Positions 38,461 to 48,010 of a stretch of DNA of 64,000 nucleotides are shown here, one piece after another. Location of the stretch: contig JBITNC010000001.1 of assembly GCA_050084985.1 (NCBI GenBank), positions 136,834,001 through 136,898,000 of the forward strand, read 5' to 3'. Made by a program: the position numbers and the translations under genes. The notes below the pieces were generated by a model that was not told where the DNA came from, ran no database searches, and saw only the letters and a list, made by a program, of their open reading frames with translations. This DNA comes from Nageia nagi (lineage: Eukaryota > Pinophyta). Within the stretch, counting starts at the first letter, position 1. Every line of letters begins with the position of its first letter.

Positions 38461-39273
38461 TTTTTTAAGTCATGGAATAATGCATGTTATGAATTAAATA
38501 CTAAGTAGGACTTAGTTCTTATGTTTAATTCATTAAGTGCTTTGAGCAAAAATGCAAGATGTAAAAGTCCTTTAGGGGTTAGTACAAAACCCATTGGATT
38601 TTCTTAAGGTTTTCAAGCTCGTGTGGATGATGCAATTTTACTTTACTTTATATTTTTGCACAATTTGCTTATACTTGCAAAAATGCAAATATTGAAAGTA
38701 ACCCCTAAAATGAACACATCCGCACGTATTCTTCCACAACATGACTTGTTTGGGGAGCCACAAGGTGAGGACAGGGTAGACTGGAGCCCTTTTAGTCCAA
38801 AGACCCGAGTGGTGGTAAGTCCGTCTTAATTGCCCCTAAGACCTCTGTTGGATTGGACATAACTCTATTAGGTGGACAGGCATGTGTGTAGTGATACCAC
38901 ATGTCCGCACGTCCATTTAGGGATTATCCTGATAACCTAGGAGGAAAATTGAAACCCTTAATCAAGATAATTAAAATGGCCGGTCCAAGATACGTCGGAT
39001 CCTTGGAAAATAGTAGGTACTTCTCCTTGTGAGAGTATATCACTGACCAAGGTGAACTGGTTGAGGACTGGTAGTACCTGGGCTCCACCTTGCGGGCATC
39101 CAGGTGAAGGCCTAATTCTATATAAGAAAACAACCCCAACTTTATCCTTCTATGGATCGTGGTTAATGAGTTTACACATGTGGGACATGTTTGCTTATTA
39201 GATGTTTTATATGTATAGATGAAAATTGTAAAAGTTTACATTCTTATTGCATATTCATTTTTTTTTTGTAGCA

Positions 39274-41076
39274 ATGGTTGAAACCTTCGTTCCCAAGCAC
39301 ATACTCGATGGTTCCAACTTTGGAATATGGGAACCATGTATGAAAGCCGAGTTACAAGCAAGAAAGCTGTGGCAGACAGTTAGTGAAGATGCGGTTGCTC
39401 CTACCGATGAGAAGGCTCTTGAAGTATACAACTCAAAGAATGAGTTAGCAACTTCTATGATTTACCGTGCAGTTTCAGATGATGTCCTTCTCATGATTTC
39501 TTCATCAACTTCAGCAAAGGAAGCTTGGGATAGGTTAAATAAAATTTACCTTAGGTCCAAATTTTCAAGGAGGTTTACCATTCTACAAAAGTTGTTGCAG
39601 TATCGACAAAGTGAAGATGAAAGTGCCTTCATCTACTTAAACAAAATCATTGACCTCAGGACACAACTGGTTGGTTGTGGGTGCAACTGGATCAATGATG
39701 AGTTCATGGTCTTCATCATTCTACAAAGCCTTACTACAAAGTTCAGCAACTTTGTCACAGTTATGGAAACAAGGCTCGATGATGAAGAAGATGTCATCTC
39801 ACTTGATAACCTTTCTAGACTTCTTCTAAAACATGAGGAAACTTTGAACAAGAAAATGTTGAACCTTTCTCCAAAGGACAATAACATTGCTCTAGGAGCA
39901 ATCAAAACTCCTTTCAAGAAAAAGTTCAAACATTACAAATTCAAAGACAACAAGTCCTCATCTACCTTCAGGAAGTATGACAAAAAGGGTAACAACAACA
40001 ACAATCATGGCAACTACAGGCACAGAAATGATAAAGTAGGATCCAGCAATCCAACACCTCAAGAAAAGTTTGATGGGAATTGTAACTTCTATGGCATCTT
40101 TGGGCACAAAGAGTATGATTATCGCAAAAAGAAATTTGCTCAAAAAGGAAAGGGAAATGCAAATGTGAGAAATTTCAATAATAAAAAGAAGAACAAGCAT
40201 GCTGCTTCTGTTGCCTACTACTCAATGACTCAAACTATTTCAAATGATTGGATTATTGATTCAGGATGCACTAATCACATGTGTTATGAAAAGGATAAGT
40301 TTGAAAACTTTCATAAGTACAAAAAGGATGCAATTGTGATAGGTGATAATACAGTCCTTGATGTTCATGGAATAGGAAGTGTGAAGATTCATGGAAAGAC
40401 TCTTGACAATGTCTTTTATGTGCCTAAACTAAGGATGAATCTCATCTCTGTGATTCAAATTACAAGGAAAGGATGCTCATTTGAGTTTACCTCACACTCT
40501 TGGTGTGTTAAGAAAGGACTTGCCACTTTGATGAAAGGATCTATAAAGAATGACCTTTATATTGTGGATCAAGTACCTTCAAAGATTTGTCTTGCTACAA
40601 ATGTTTATTCAAAAGGTAATCTTTGGCATCAACGATTAGGACACCTTAACCACAAGAGTATTCAAGCTATGAAAACTCAAGAACTTGTGGAAGGTTTACC
40701 TAATATTTCACCCACAGTTGGTCTTTGTGAAAGGTGCATTCTAGGAAAGATGCATAGGCAAAAGTTTGAAAAAGATAAGGCAACTCGGGCTACTTGTCCT
40801 CTTCAACTTGTGCATTCAGATTTGATGGGTCCTTTTCAGACTAAGTCACTAGGTGGAGCTTCTTATGTTCTGACCTTCATTGATGAATTTAGTAGGATGA
40901 CATTTGGTTATCTACTTGAGCACAAGGATCAAACTTTTGACAGGTTTCAAGACTTCAAGGCACTTGTTGAAAATCAAACTGATTTTAAGATCAAAATGCT
41001 GAGATCTGACAATGGGGGTGAATATAATAGCAATGAGTTTAACGACTTTTGTGTTAAACACGGGATTAAGCAATAA
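39274..41076 (+). CDS. gag-pol: Copia Gag, protease and N-terminal integrase, ending at a premature stop
   Basis: This is the first 600 codons of the copia polyprotein. The start chosen is ATG 39274 (MVETFVPKHILDGSNFGIWE), just after an acceptor-like TTTTGTAG. Gag (about residues 1-260) has the UBN2-type pattern with AKEAWDRLNKIY and QKLLQYRQSEDESAFIYLN. The nucleocapsid knuckle has C270 and H278, but the second and third cysteines are Tyr (273, 283). Protease carries WIIDSGCTNHM with the catalytic aspartate at 329. Integrase has the HHCC zinc site (H452, H457, C485, C488) and the first two catalytic aspartates D516 (HSDLMGP) and D579 (RSDNGGEY). A TAA at 41074-41076 (codon 601) ends it before the catalytic glutamate. 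The frame continues directly in the next feature. Confidence 0.95.
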   Translation: MVETFVPKHILDGSNFGIWEPCMKAELQARKLWQTVSEDAVAPTDEKALEVYNSKNELATSMIYRAVSDDVLLMISSSTSAKEAWDRLNKIYLRSKFSRRFTILQKLLQYRQSEDESAFIYLNKIIDLRTQLVGCGCNWINDEFMVFIILQSLTTKFSNFVTVMETRLDDEEDVISLDNLSRLLLKHEETLNKKMLNLSPKDNNIALGAIKTPFKKKFKHYKFKDNKSSSTFRKYDKKGNNNNNHGNYRHRNDKVGSSNPTPQEKFDGNCNFYGIFGHKEYDYRKKKFAQKGKGNANVRNFNNKKKNKHAASVAYYSMTQTISNDWIIDSGCTNHMCYEKDKFENFHKYKKDAIVIGDNTVLDVHGIGSVKIHGKTLDNVFYVPKLRMNLISVIQITRKGCSFEFTSHSWCVKKGLATLMKGSIKNDLYIVDQVPSKICLATNVYSKGNLWHQRLGHLNHKSIQAMKTQELVEGLPNISPTVGLCERCILGKMHRQKFEKDKATRATCPLQLVHSDLMGPFQTKSLGGASYVLTFIDEFSRMTFGYLLEHKDQTFDRFQDFKALVENQTDFKIKMLRSDNGGEYNSNEFNDFCVKHGIKQ

Positions 41077-43200
41077 TTCACAATCCCTTACACCCCTCAG
41101 CAAAATGGAGTTGCTGAAAGGAAGAATCACACCATTATGGAAATGGCAAGATGCATGTTGGGTAACCTTCCTAGTTTCTTATGGGGCGAAGCTGTTCACA
41201 CTGCTATTCACACCCTAAATAGGTGTCCTACTAAGGTAGTTGAAGGTAAAACTCCATATGAAGCATGGACAGGAAAGAAACCTAACCTCTCACACTTCAG
41301 GGTCTTCGGTTGTGATGCATTTGCCTTCATTACCTCAGAGAAAAGAAAGAAGCTAGATAAACGATCAGAAAAATGCATCTTTGTGGGGTATGATAATCAA
41401 CATAGAGGTTACAGGCTCTACTCTTCATCCCATAAAATAGTCTTTGTTTCTAGGGATGTTAAGTTCAATGAACTTTTTGAGAATACGACCTCTCATGCTG
41501 AAGTGTCTGATACAGATGATTCTTCGCCTGCACCTAACTGGTTGGATGAGCATGTAGAGAAGTCACCACAAGAGCAAAATTCTCCAACACAGAGAATTAC
41601 AAGAAGTATGACCTTGAATAAATCCTTATTTGCCAAAATTGATAATATGCATGAGCCATCAACCTTCAAAGAAGCTTCCAAGCAAGAGTGTTGGATGGAA
41701 GCTATGAAAGTTGAGTATGAGGCTCTCATGAAAAATGAAACTTGGGATTTGGTTCCTTATCTCAATGAGAAAAATGTGATTGGCAATAAATGGATATACA
41801 AGGTCAAGTACAATTCTGATGGAAAAATTGAAAAATACAAGGCAAGGTTAGTAGCCAAAGGATTCGCTCAGAAATATGGTATTGATTATGAAGAAACCTT
41901 TGTTCCTGTAGCCAAGATGCCTACTGTCAGAATAATTCTTGCTCTTTCTGCAGCTCAAGGATGGAAAGCTTTTCAACTTGATGTCAAAAGTGCATTTCTC
42001 AATGGTGACTTGGATGTTGAAATCTACATGAATCAACTAGAAGGATTTATTCCAGAAGGAAAAGAGTCTCTTGTGTGTAAGCTAAAGAAGTCTTTGTATG
42101 GACTTAAGCAAGCACCTAGAGCATGGTACAAGAAAATTTCAGGATTCTTTACAGATATTGGTTTTTCCAAGTGCTTCTCAGATTTAGATCTATATGTACT
42201 CAATCAAGGACAAGACGTGGTCATAATTCTCCTTTATGTGGATGATCTTCTCATAATAGGAAATAATATTGAAATCATCCAAGAGTGCATCTCCAAACTC
42301 AAGGAAACATTTGAAATGACTGATCTAGGTCTATTGCATTACTATCTTGGGATGCAAGTATACCAACACAAAGATTGTACTTATCTTAGTCAATCTAAGT
42401 ATATATCAGACATCTTGCAAAAGTTTGGTATGGAAGAGTGCAAATATGCTGCAATACCTGTTTCTCCTGGAATCGTTGTATCACTGAGCTCAGATTCTCA
42501 GTTGGCTGATGCTATAGCCTATAGACAATTGATTGGTAGTCTTCTGTATCTGACTATCTCTCGTCCTGATATTGCCTTTGCAGTAAATCTGATGGCACGA
42601 TTCATGCAAAAACCATATGTTGAACATCTCAATGCTGTTAAGCAAATCTTGAGGTATGTCACAGGGACAAAGGATCTTGCTCTTAAGTATTCCAAAGTGC
42701 CCTCGATTATTCTCTCAGGGTTCTCAGATTCTGATTATGGGGGAGATAGAGATGACAGAAAGTCAACCTCTGCATATGTGTTTAGCATTGGTTCAGGTGC
42801 TATCTCTTGGGCTTCCAAGAAGCAACCTACTGTGACTCTTTCTACCATCGAAGCCGAATATCAAGCCATGTCTGTTGCCACCCAAGAAGCTATTTGGCTA
42901 AGACATCTCCTGAACGAAATTGGGTATAAGCAAAATGGCCCCTCTCTTATTTCGTCAGATAATCAATCGGCTATCTCTTTGGCTAAGAATCCTGTGTTCC
43001 ATCAGCGAACCAAACATGTAGAAATCCAAGCTCATTTTATCAGGGAGAAGGTTCTAGATGACATCATACACTTGCAGTATTTTCCATCTCCTGATAACTC
43101 TGCTGATTTGTTCACCAAGCCCCTTCCTGAAGCTCAATTCTGCAAGCTAAGGGATTCTCTCGGGTTGGTGAAGTTGCCCTCAAGGGGGAGTGAAGTTTAA
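41077..43200 (+). CDS. gag-pol: Copia C-terminal integrase, reverse transcriptase and RNase H (same frame after the stop)
   Basis: The frame is the same as the preceding feature; the first ATG after the stop is 41137, but TPQQNGVAERKN just before it belongs to integrase and carries the catalytic glutamate (codon 615). The D579-to-E615 spacing is the canonical DD35E. Reverse transcriptase shows KARLVAKGFAQKYGIDYEET, FQLDVKSAFLNGDL and the YVDD box at 42235-42246. RNase H shows SDSDYGGDRDDRKSTSAYVF and LSTIEAEYQAMSVATQEAIW, ending with KHVEIQAHFIREKV. The frame ends at TAA 43198-43200 with no other interruption. Without readthrough this half is not translated from the gag start. Confidence 0.95.
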   Translation, partial: FTIPYTPQQNGVAERKNHTIMEMARCMLGNLPSFLWGEAVHTAIHTLNRCPTKVVEGKTPYEAWTGKKPNLSHFRVFGCDAFAFITSEKRKKLDKRSEKCIFVGYDNQHRGYRLYSSSHKIVFVSRDVKFNELFENTTSHAEVSDTDDSSPAPNWLDEHVEKSPQEQNSPTQRITRSMTLNKSLFAKIDNMHEPSTFKEASKQECWMEAMKVEYEALMKNETWDLVPYLNEKNVIGNKWIYKVKYNSDGKIEKYKARLVAKGFAQKYGIDYEETFVPVAKMPTVRIILALSAAQGWKAFQLDVKSAFLNGDLDVEIYMNQLEGFIPEGKESLVCKLKKSLYGLKQAPRAWYKKISGFFTDIGFSKCFSDLDLYVLNQGQDVVIILLYVDDLLIIGNNIEIIQECISKLKETFEMTDLGLLHYYLGMQVYQHKDCTYLSQSKYISDILQKFGMEECKYAAIPVSPGIVVSLSSDSQLADAIAYRQLIGSLLYLTISRPDIAFAVNLMARFMQKPYVEHLNAVKQILRYVTGTKDLALKYSKVPSIILSGFSDSDYGGDRDDRKSTSAYVFSIGSGAISWASKKQPTVTLSTIEAEYQAMSVATQEAIWLRHLLNEIGYKQNGPSLISSDNQSAISLAKNPVFHQRTKHVEIQAHFIREKVLDDIIHLQYFPSPDNSADLFTKPLPEAQFCKLRDSLGLVKLPSRGSEV

Positions 43201-44017
43201 ACTTTTGTTAGTGATGACAACTTCACCTCTTAGAGGCCTTTTTTGATTGTACATTCTAGACCTCCGTGGTAAGTTTGCTCTACATGACAAACTTGTTGTA
43301 CAATTGTTGTTATAGAGTGTTGATTATTTTATACCTCAGTGGTAAGTTTGCTCTGTGTGACAAACTTGTTGTACATTTTATACCTCCGTGGTGAGTTTGC
43401 TCTGCGTGAGAAACTTATTGTACAAATTTTGAGCATATAATTAATATACCTCCGTGGTAAGTTCGCTCTACGTGATGAAATTGTTGTACATTCTATACCT
43501 CCGTGGTGAGTTTGCTCTACGTGAGAAACTCATTGTACAATTTTTTATGCTCTATTTAAAATCAACACATGTCTATATACAACAGGTGACTATGAGTAAT
43601 GGCTTGGCATCTCCGTGATGGCTTATAGTGCACCATTGATTAGTTATTTATAAGATGGAATTATTTAATTCTCTTATTTGAATATATGATGCATCTAACT
43701 AATTTTGTTCATGAGTTGCTTGTAGCATGCAGGATCTTCTTTAGAAATGCAGGTTACTCACCTTGTGAAAGCAAGCTCATGGAGACTCACATGTCAGCTT
43801 AAAGTTGATCGACTACTATGTACAGTGAAACCAGTTGTGGTTAATGATTGTATTGTAAACCATTTTTGTCAAATGGTAATGTAGTGAGTCTCATACTAGT
43901 TCTCAAAAAGATTCTCAAAATATGTAAAAGTTCTCATCTCCACTTGTATCTCTATGGAGGAGAACTCTCTCTTACTCTATCTCTTCTCTCTTCTACGCTC
44001 TATCCCAATATTGCATT
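43201..44017 (+). other. Copia 3' noncoding region
   Basis: Between the pol stop and the polypurine tract. It contains the hairpin array at 43261-43540, then about 480 bp with no ORF of note. A single-copy phrase GGCATCTCCGTGATGG at 43607-43622 resembles the array's CCTCCGTGGT core. Confidence 0.8.
43261..43540 (+). repeat. Five-copy hairpin array in the copia 3' region
   Basis: CCTC(C/A)GTGGT cores begin at 43261, 43334, 43383, 43449 and 43498, with spacings 73, 49, 66 and 49 that suggest a dimeric unit. Each core is followed by a short inverted repeat. Copies 1 and 2 have AAGTTTG/CAAACTT; copy 5 has TGAGTTT/AAACTCA; copy 3 has TGAGTTT/AAACTTA (one G-U pair). Copy 4 has AAGTTC/GAAATT with one mismatch. 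Loops keep CTCTRYRTGA. Compensating changes imply that the RNA fold is kept. Confidence 0.8.
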
Positions 44018-44026
44018 AAGGGGGAG
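44018..44026 (+). other. Copia polypurine tract
   Basis: AAGGGGGAG immediately before the 3' LTR start TGTTAGAATT. Confidence 0.9.
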
Positions 44027-44515
44027 TGTTAGAATTTGTAATGAAATATTGTGGATATCTAAACTCCTTGTAAATTCAATTAATCACTTAAAGGTATGTA
44101 GATACCTTAAGTGATTAATAGAATTCTTTAATATGTAGACTTTGACTTTACCAAAGTGGGTAGTTGGTAGGTTGAAGTTTGGTGATAAATTTAATGTAAC
44201 CCTAACCTTACCCTTGGGTTAAAGGAAGGTTAGGGAGGTGCTCTCAACCTATAAATAGAGGGCCTCTCCTCTTGTAAACATATCTAAGTTTTGAGTAAGA
44301 TTACTCTACTTGGTTGTGTAGGAGAGAGCTAGAGAATAGTTGTAAGAGAGGCATAGATTTGAGAATAAGAGAACTAGTTGTGGATGTACTCCCAAGGAGG
44401 GAGGAACCACATTATATTGATGTGTTATCTTGAGTGATTGTGTTATCTTGTGTACACTTGAGTTTCCTAGTCTAAGGTCCTAAAGGATTTGTTTAGATCT
44501 AGTTCAAATCCTTCA
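44027..44515 (+). repeat. Copia 3' LTR
   Basis: 489 bp, TG...CA. Against the 5' LTR it lacks one T in the opening TGTT(T)AG, has GTGGATATC for GTGAATATC, and GAGGCATAG for GAGACATAG. No other differences were seen. Confidence 0.97.
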
Positions 44516-44520
44516 TAAAG
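44516..44520 (+). repeat. Target-site duplication TAAAG (right)
   Basis: An exact match to 35899-35903. Confidence 0.95.
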
Positions 44521-44968
44521 GTTCATTTTGAGGCATCTATAGTTGCCCCTCTTTGGATGTGTAATTGAAGAAATGAAATTACATGTCTAAATAAGAAGTG
44601 TAAAAGAAGTATAGAAGAAAATTTTCTAATCCTTTTAGTGATGCTGATTGAATGATGATGAGGGTCCTTATGCTATCCCCCTTTTGATTTGAGTGCCCTA
44701 GGAAATATCCTTAAGTGGAGTAGCCAAGGTAAAAGTTGCTGAAGAAGCTGTCTCCAAGAATACTATTTGGATGATATTTGGATGACTGTAGAAATTCATA
44801 TCCAAGGCTAGAGATGGAAGATATGATGTGCCTCCTTTATAGTATTTTAATCATGAATCTACTTGTTCCATTGTGTCAGATACTTGAGAAGCTAATGCAC
44901 TTATGTCCATGCCTTGAAATAGAGAGATTATGCTTTGGATGGGTGGAAATGGTAATGAAATATACACC
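44521..44968 (-). mobile_element. Old minus-strand Tat element: LTR start, polypurine tract and 3' interior
   Basis: 44521-44541 completes the LTR split by copia (plus strand GTTCATTTTGAGGCATCTATA). It is followed by a minus-strand polypurine tract at about 44543-44556 (AAAGAGGGGC). The next bases (TCTTTGGATGTGTAATTGAAG and TAAGAAGTG) correspond to the family's 3' interior end seen at 14430-14490. The plus-strand Tat element interrupts this at 44973. Confidence 0.7.
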
Positions 44969-44973
44969 ACTGG
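44969..44973 (+). repeat. Target-site duplication ACTGG (left)
   Basis: ACTGG here and at 53558-53562 flank the plus-strand gypsy LTRs exactly. Confidence 0.95.
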
Positions 44974-45801
44974 TGTTAACACATAAAAATGAATTTATGT
45001 TTTTAAATCAATAAATTAATGAAATATGCTTGGCCTAAATATATGTCTTGATTGTATTAAAGTGATAATATCAATGTTTGTCTTGAAAATGAATTTTATA
45101 ATGATTATCTTGAATATTGCATGGATTATCTTGAATATTGCATGAATTATCTTGTTATTGGTGTGTTTATCTTGAATATTGTGAATTATCCTTATTTATG
45201 TAGATGCATGCCGACCCATGGGTTGTATTATCTATTATCTATTATCTATATAAATAAGGGATCTAATAATAAGTCCACATAACAAGGATACACATGATCC
45301 CACGTATGGTCTTGTAAGTGGCTACCCCTTAAGGTATCTCTTGGTACCGCCTACAAGGCTATGGTTTGTGTGCTTCCTTTCGCGAGCTATCCTGACATGC
45401 ACGATCTATTCTGATATCATACTGTTACCCAAGACATCCATATTGAAGTTCTAGACTTAATTGAGAGGTCAAAACCATCAAATGAAGGCCATCGGTGCTC
45501 TTATATCATTGAAACGAACCGCCCACGGTCCTCTTGTTGCATCCTCATAGGTCACGATGTTGTTGGAAAGGCAGCTCATCATCAGTACATCACCAATATC
45601 TGCATCTTTCATTGTCAGGTACGTTCCATGAGGTAAGTACACAAATTACAGTCTTGGTTGGCACAATTACATTTCTAAATTGGTTGATTTGTTTATTGTT
45701 ATCTAGAATAAATTGCTATCCGTAGCTTAAATATAGATAATATTGAGTTTGTAGATATTTGCTTATTTACTTATTTGCATACTCAATTTTATTTGTAAAC
45801 A
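44974..45801 (+). repeat. Tat 5' LTR
   Basis: It begins TGTTAACACATAAAA and ends TTTGTAAACA. A TATA box (TATATAAATA) lies at 45247-45256. It lacks the roughly 30-bp duplication present in the 3' LTR near 53220-53252. Confidence 0.93.
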
Positions 45802-45803
45802 TT

Positions 45804-45821
45804 TGGTGAACCCGACGTGAA
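45804..45821 (+). other. Primer-binding site, tRNA-Trp
   Basis: TGGTGAACCCGACGTGAA, two bases after the LTR. By my recollection of the plant cytosolic tRNA-Trp(CCA) 3' end (TTCACGTCGGGTTCACCA), the complement is perfect over 18 bases. Confidence 0.75.
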
Positions 45822-45892
45822 GTGCACATCATTATACTAAAACCCTAAAGGTTTTAGTTAAGACTAATATCTATTTTGTGAGTGTTTTAGTC

Positions 45893-47236
45893 ATGGATCA
45901 GCTCAAGTTATTCTTGCATAGTCTTTCAAAAAGAGGTTTGGATGAATTACTGGGGGAAATCAGACATGATGATCCAGAAGGATCCAGAGGAATGCAAAAT
46001 AGTGCTAAGGGTGAAAATAGTAATTTTTAAGCTACTATGGAAGGTATGCAAAGGTAGATAGATAGATTGGCAAGAAGATCAGCTCCGCCTAATGATTCTT
46101 TCGAATTTGGTAGTCCCTTATGTGATGAGATTCGTAGGCACATGCCACCATCCAACTACAAAGAGCCAAAATTCAGTAAGTTCAATGGTGAAGGAGATCT
46201 GAGAGGACATATACAAGGATTCAAGGATGAGTGCAAACTCAAAATTGGTACAGATCAAAGATTGCAAGCTAAATTCTTTCCCCAGAGATTAGAGGGAGAG
46301 GCTTGAGAATGGTTTTATGCCTTACCTGAAGGGTCCATCACAACATTTGAGGAATTCAGTAGTTTGTTCCTGGAGCAATATAAGCATAACATCAAGAAGG
46401 AGATTATGCTATTAGATTTATGTGCTATCAAGCAAGATAATGATGAGCAACTAGACAAATTTGTTGTAAGGTTTAAGAAGACATGACAGCAAGTGAAGAC
46501 CAGATTAACAGAAAAAGAGGTAAATAACATTTTTAAAGAAGCTGTTATATTACCCTTAAAATCATATGTTATCGATTATACACATCTTACATTTTCAGAT
46601 ATGATGTATAAATTGTTAGAGAAAGAAAAAATCCTTGTGAAGCTAGGGCTTGTGAAGTATGGCAGTAGTGATAAGAGATCGCAATCACCAAAAAAGGAGA
46701 AAACTATTCATGTGGTTGAGAAGACAAGTGAGACGAAAGAGAGGAAATTTGTGAGATTTCCCATACCTCCGAGGTATATCTTAAAAGACCTTATGATGAA
46801 AGGGTTGTTACAACCCTTACCTAAGCAAGAAGAAGATCCTACAGCAGAAAGACCCGCTTGGTATAAGGAAGATAGGTATTGTGAGTACCATCAGACTAAG
46901 GGCCATGCTACTAATGGGTGTGTAAGCCTTAGGGATAGGATACAGAAACTCATAGAAGATGGATTCTATGTGTGTCCAGTAAAGGTCCAGGATGTGGAGG
47001 TAGAGCAACATGTCAATGTGATTTTCCATGAAGATGTTTGTGCGACACTCACAAGAGGGAGAGCTAGGGAAATGGTTGATCCAGTTACCTGCGAGAGGGA
47101 GTTACCAAAAGATCCTAGAAGTTTTGATTTGATTGAGCAATTAAAAAGCACACCAGCTAAGGTTAGTCTTTTTGAGTTACTTCAGATTTCAGCACCTCAT
47201 AGGGAGATGATGAATCGGGTTTTTAGGAATAGTTAG
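45893..47236 (+). pseudogene. gag: Tat gag
   Basis: The start chosen is ATG 45893 (MDQLKLFLHSLSKRGLDELL); the frame runs to 47236 with internal stops near 46028, 46056, 46304 and 46484. The capsid part shows PPSNYKEPKFSKFNGEGDL, RGHIQGFKDECK and EWFYALPEGSITTFEEFSSL, the plant retrotransposon gag pattern. The nucleocapsid has CEYHQTKGHATNGC (CX2HX4HX4C), with all ligands kept. Just before the protease lies STPAKVSLFELLQISAPHRE, a motif also present at about 63070-63140. Gag would package the RNA. The stops make it nonfunctional. Confidence 0.9.
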
Positions 47237-47935
47237 ATAGATCGAAATATTTCTGTTGTTGCTTTTGCAGAAAAAGCTAAGATTTGGGGTAAAGGAGAAG
47301 TTATTGCATTTAACCCTAATGAGAAGCCTAGTAAGGACATCACTAGGCTTCATCCACCTTTGTTCATTAAGGTGGAGGCCTTTGGAGTGATAATTAAGAG
47401 GTCATTGATAGATGGAGGGGCAGCCCTGAATATTGCTACCACTCACTTGTTAGAGCAATTCGATCCAGATGTGCTACCTCCAAGGGAAGAAACTACCATG
47501 AGAGTCAAAGGATTTGATAGTATACCTAGAAAATATGCAGGAACTATTACACTACCAATTAAGGTTGGTAATAAAGTGCTTGATACTTTGTTTTATATCA
47601 TGGAAGGAAAGCCTTCATTCAACTTTATTCTTGGAAGACCTTGGATAGATGATATGGAGGGAGTGGCATCAACGTTACATAGGTGTTTTAAATTTTTCTT
47701 TGAGGGGAATGTCTATAAGGTTGAGGTAGATGAACAGATGGCTAAGCAGTGTAACCTTATCCTCCCAGAGAGATTTGTTCCATGTGATGCAGAAGATGAA
47801 ACCCTTTAAGCTAGGAATGATCAGATTTACAAGAAAGCATTACAGAAAATTAACGTGATGGATATCGGGATTGGTTCATACGTTATCACGAACATCAATG
47901 AAATTAGTTGGGATGAAAACTTCAATGAACAGTAG
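47237..47935 (+). pseudogene. pol: Tat aspartic protease
   Basis: It continues in the gag frame after a stop at 47234. The retropepsin signature is SLIDGGAALNIATTHLLEQF, with the presumed catalytic aspartate codon at 47411, followed by the flap-like region. The C-terminal FILGRPWIDDMEGVASTLHR is typical of plant gypsy proteases. The frame stops at 47807-47809 and again near 47933. Protease would release Gag and Pol parts from the precursor. Confidence 0.88.
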
Positions 47936-48010
47936 CAAGGTAAGGAAGAAGAATGCCCATGTTCCTTCTCAAAGACAAAGGACCACTGGTGGTCTTTTTC
48001 TGAGAAAGAA

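Larger units (their letters stand above)
36408..39273 (+). other. Long copia 5' leader, possibly an intron
   Basis: About 2.9 kb separates the PBS from the gag ATG. A donor-like AG|GTAAAA occurs at 36491-36498. A long T-run ending GTAG (AG at 39270-39271) stands two bases before the gag ATG, the form of a 3' splice site. The leader includes PPR-derived pieces (36994-37600) and a two-copy repeat (38200-38460). Around 38740-39130 lies better-preserved sequence with no gene I recognise. Splicing is inferred from sequence only. Confidence 0.55.
35904..44515 (+). mobile_element. Near-intact Ty1/copia LTR retrotransposon, 8.6 kb
   Basis: A complete element: LTR (35904-36393), tRNA-iMet primer-binding site, a 2.9-kb leader, gag-pol in the order Gag, protease, integrase, reverse transcriptase, RNase H (39274-43200), a hairpin-rich 3' region, polypurine tract and LTR (44027-44515). 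The integrase-before-RT order defines Ty1/copia. The LTRs differ by two substitutions and one single-base indel over about 490 bp, so insertion is recent. The target duplication is TAAAG. It lies inside the 3' LTR of an older minus-strand gypsy element. One in-frame stop interrupts integrase. CpG dinucleotides are better preserved than in the surrounding old elements. Confidence 0.97.

Noticed and set aside
39633-40200. Minus-strand ORFs opposite copia gag
   Set aside because: They are shadows of the gag reading frame.
41074-41076. Copia TAA taken as a programmed readthrough or a variant code
   Set aside because: It lies inside the integrase core, not between gag and pol, and the other elements show ordinary nonsense decay.
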